Assembly: GCA_039186015.1 (NCBI GenBank)
Contig: JBCDAH010000047.1
Span: forward strand, 1 to 32,483
Direction: 5' to 3'
DNA: 32,483 nt
DNA from: JBCBWG01 sp039186015
GTDB taxonomy: Bacteria > Pseudomonadota > Alphaproteobacteria > Rhizobiales > Hyphomicrobiaceae
The position numbers and the translations under genes are program-made. Below are positions 31,264 through 32,483 of the stretch, piece by piece. Every line of letters begins with the position of its first letter. The stretch's first letter is position 1. The notes below the pieces were generated by a model that worked only from the letters and a program-made list of their open reading frames with translations, did not search any database and had not been told where the DNA came from.

Positions 31264-31725
31264 ATGCAAAAGCTCAGTCAATTAACATTCGCACTCGAAC
31301 AGTTCGTGGTCGTTCTGGCTGCGATATGCGCGGCTTTTCCCGCGTATCAATGGTGGGCAGAAGCAGACGATCGCGCATTTGAAAGAACGGCATCGCGGTT
31401 TAAGATTATACGCGACTGCGACTCGATTTCTTCGTTCTATACGTCGACAATCGAAAGAAGCGTCAATTCAGCCTGGCGAACGCACCATGCCGAGTTTGGG
31501 TTGGAGCGAAACAAAATACACGACTTTTTAGCGTTTCTTAACAGCGACTATATGGATGGCCGGCTGAGCTGGCAAAACCTGTTCTCAAAATGCGGTTTGA
31601 GCATTTTGAAAACAGATGCATCATTTGATCGGATTATTGTAGTTATCCAAGCTGACGGTGGCCGCAATATCGTTTCGGATTTTGCAAAACATGTGCAGCA
31701 GGCACAAGCTCCGAACCCGGACTAA
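31264..31725 (+). CDS. Membrane-anchored small protein, first of a tandem paralogue pair
   Basis: A 153-residue protein with one N-terminal membrane segment (about 12-28), ending in the motif FPAYQWWAEADDRA, then a soluble helical domain with RDCDSISSFY, a THHAEFGLERN motif, and a second Cys (FSKCGLS). The second gene (31768-32223) repeats this pattern in the same order. ATG 31264 is chosen because the distance from start to the YQWWAEADDRA motif is then identical in both proteins. An earlier ATG at 31138 is in frame but adds 42 residues with no equivalent in the partner. No ribosome site is obvious at 31264. Likely faces the periplasm or cytoplasm from a single anchor. Family not recognised. 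Confidence 0.65.
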   Translation: MQKLSQLTFALEQFVVVLAAICAAFPAYQWWAEADDRAFERTASRFKIIRDCDSISSFYTSTIERSVNSAWRTHHAEFGLERNKIHDFLAFLNSDYMDGRLSWQNLFSKCGLSILKTDASFDRIIVVIQADGGRNIVSDFAKHVQQAQAPNPD

Positions 31726-31767
31726 GCCCAACATGGACGCCGGGCAGTGGAACATGGGAGGCAGGCC

Positions 31768-32223
31768 GTGTCTGTACTGGTCGAGTCGTTGATCAACATT
31801 AAGCGCATCATCGTCGTATCCGCCATGTTGTTAGCTGGATTTCCTGTCTATCAGTGGTGGGCGGAAGCCGACGATCGCGCATTGCAGCGCGCGGTGCTGC
31901 GCGTTGAAGTCGTAAAGGACTGCCGCCGGATCTCCTCTTACTTCCGGCAGTCAATCGAAAAGACGGCTTTTTATTCTTATCGGCGCCATCACGCGAAATT
32001 CGGGCTCAATGAAAGGGATGCCCAAGCGTTTGTTGTGTTTGTCATGTCTGACTATTTCAAAAATCAATTTGCCAGAAATGTCGTCTATACGATGTGTGGC
32101 CGCAGTCTCCGCGAAACTGAAGATTTGTATCTTCAGGCAATGAACAAATTTGATGTGGACCGTGGCCGCTCTGTTGTCGCTGCCTACGCAGCAAAAAGCG
32201 GCGAAACAAGAACCAGGCCGTGA
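31768..32223 (+). CDS. Membrane-anchored small protein, second of the tandem paralogue pair
   Basis: A 151-residue paralogue of the preceding gene. Shared features in order are one N-terminal membrane segment, FPVYQWWAEADDRA, a Cys (KDCRRISSY), RRHHAKFGLNE, an SDY motif and a second Cys (YTMCGRS). By eye about a third to half of positions agree over the first 90 residues, falling off afterwards. GTG 31768 has a strong GGGAGG 7 nt upstream and puts the membrane motif at the same distance as in its partner. An earlier GTG at 31747 lacks this. The pair is separated by 42 nt and probably cotranscribed. The conserved Cys pair could form a disulfide if the domain is periplasmic. Function unknown. 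Confidence 0.7.
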   Translation: MSVLVESLINIKRIIVVSAMLLAGFPVYQWWAEADDRALQRAVLRVEVVKDCRRISSYFRQSIEKTAFYSYRRHHAKFGLNERDAQAFVVFVMSDYFKNQFARNVVYTMCGRSLRETEDLYLQAMNKFDVDRGRSVVAAYAAKSGETRTRP

Positions 32224-32483
32224 TGGTTCGACTTTGACGGATTGCTCACAACCGTGCGGCATCGTCGCTTGCCTGAGATAACTTCCGGTTTAGCTGGAAC
32301 CAGACCGCACCACAGTCATTGTGCCGCCCTAGCCGGTGGTCCGATTTCATGGGGGCGGCCAAGTTGAAAGGCGCACAGGCCGTGGGCCGGCGAAGCGAGG
32401 TCGTCGATGGCTGAAATGGCCTAATGCCCGGAGCTGGCGGCACCTGCTGTTTTGATATGCAGGAACGGTGCGAGCACCGGCAC
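32224..32483. other. Right end of window, no gene seen
   Basis: These 260 nt have no frame with recognisable sequence on either strand. An 8-bp inverted pair, GTGCCGCC (32321-32328) and GGCGGCAC (32436-32443), flanks a G/C-rich block. This could be a mobile-element remnant, but no transposase is visible and the feature may continue past the window. Confidence 0.3.

Noticed and set aside
32224..32483. Insertion-sequence end at the right edge
   Set aside because: The inverted pair GTGCCGCC/GGCGGCAC is short and no transposase frame or target duplication is visible.
1..32483. tRNA, rRNA, riboswitch and CRISPR arrays
   Set aside because: No cloverleaf with T-loop sequence, no rRNA-like block, no B12 or other riboswitch core and no regularly spaced repeats were found by reading. 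A covariance-model scan would settle this.

Overview
The window is the bacteriochlorophyll and reaction-centre half of a photosynthesis gene cluster (PGC), followed by about 6 kb of unrelated, partly unknown genes. The set points to an anoxygenic phototrophic alphaproteobacterium: aerR/ppsR next to bchF, the order bchF-N-B-H-L-M-lhaA-puhA, the order bchG-bch2-bchP, and bchI-D-O. Genus cannot be set from sequence alone. The oxygen-dependent ring-E cyclase AcsF is present and no anaerobic BchE lies in the window, so the organism can probably make bacteriochlorophyll with oxygen present. crt, puf, bchXYZ, bchC and hemA are not in the window.

Positions 1-13815 (minus strand) read as one long transcription unit running leftward from the bchF promoter: bchF, bchN, bchB, bchH, bchL, bchM, lhaA, puhA, puhB, a 96-codon conserved small gene, acsF, puhE. 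Five junctions are 4-nt ATGA overlaps and most others are only a few bases, so the unit looks translationally coupled. puhC is missing from its usual place after puhB, and the recognisable puhE frame stops after 138 codons, about half the usual length.

Positions 13816-20543 (plus strand) hold the regulators aerR (B12-binding antirepressor) and ppsR (PAS/HTH repressor), then bchG, bch2 (BCD-family MFS carrier), bchP and a small membrane protein. Positions 20560-22518 (minus) hold dxs, which feeds isoprenoid precursor for the bacteriochlorophyll tail and carotenoids. Positions 22747-26603 (plus) hold bchI, bchD and bchO. With bchH, the window therefore has a complete Mg-chelatase, and with bchL, bchN and bchB a complete dark-operative protochlorophyllide reductase.

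TGTC-N10-GAC(A/G) boxes, the PpsR/CrtJ consensus, sit upstream of bchF, bchG and between dxs and bchI. In each a TTGAC(A/G) hexamer inside the box could serve as a -35 element. PpsR, encoded in the window, would therefore control the surrounding genes, with AerR countering it.

Positions 26604-32483 are an accessory flank: a long non-coding stretch, an unknown membrane protein, an MsbA-type ABC exporter, a DUF115/MptE-like protein possibly linked to surface glycans, and a tandem pair of small membrane-anchored paralogues of unknown family. No rRNA, tRNA, CRISPR array or intact insertion sequence was recognised.
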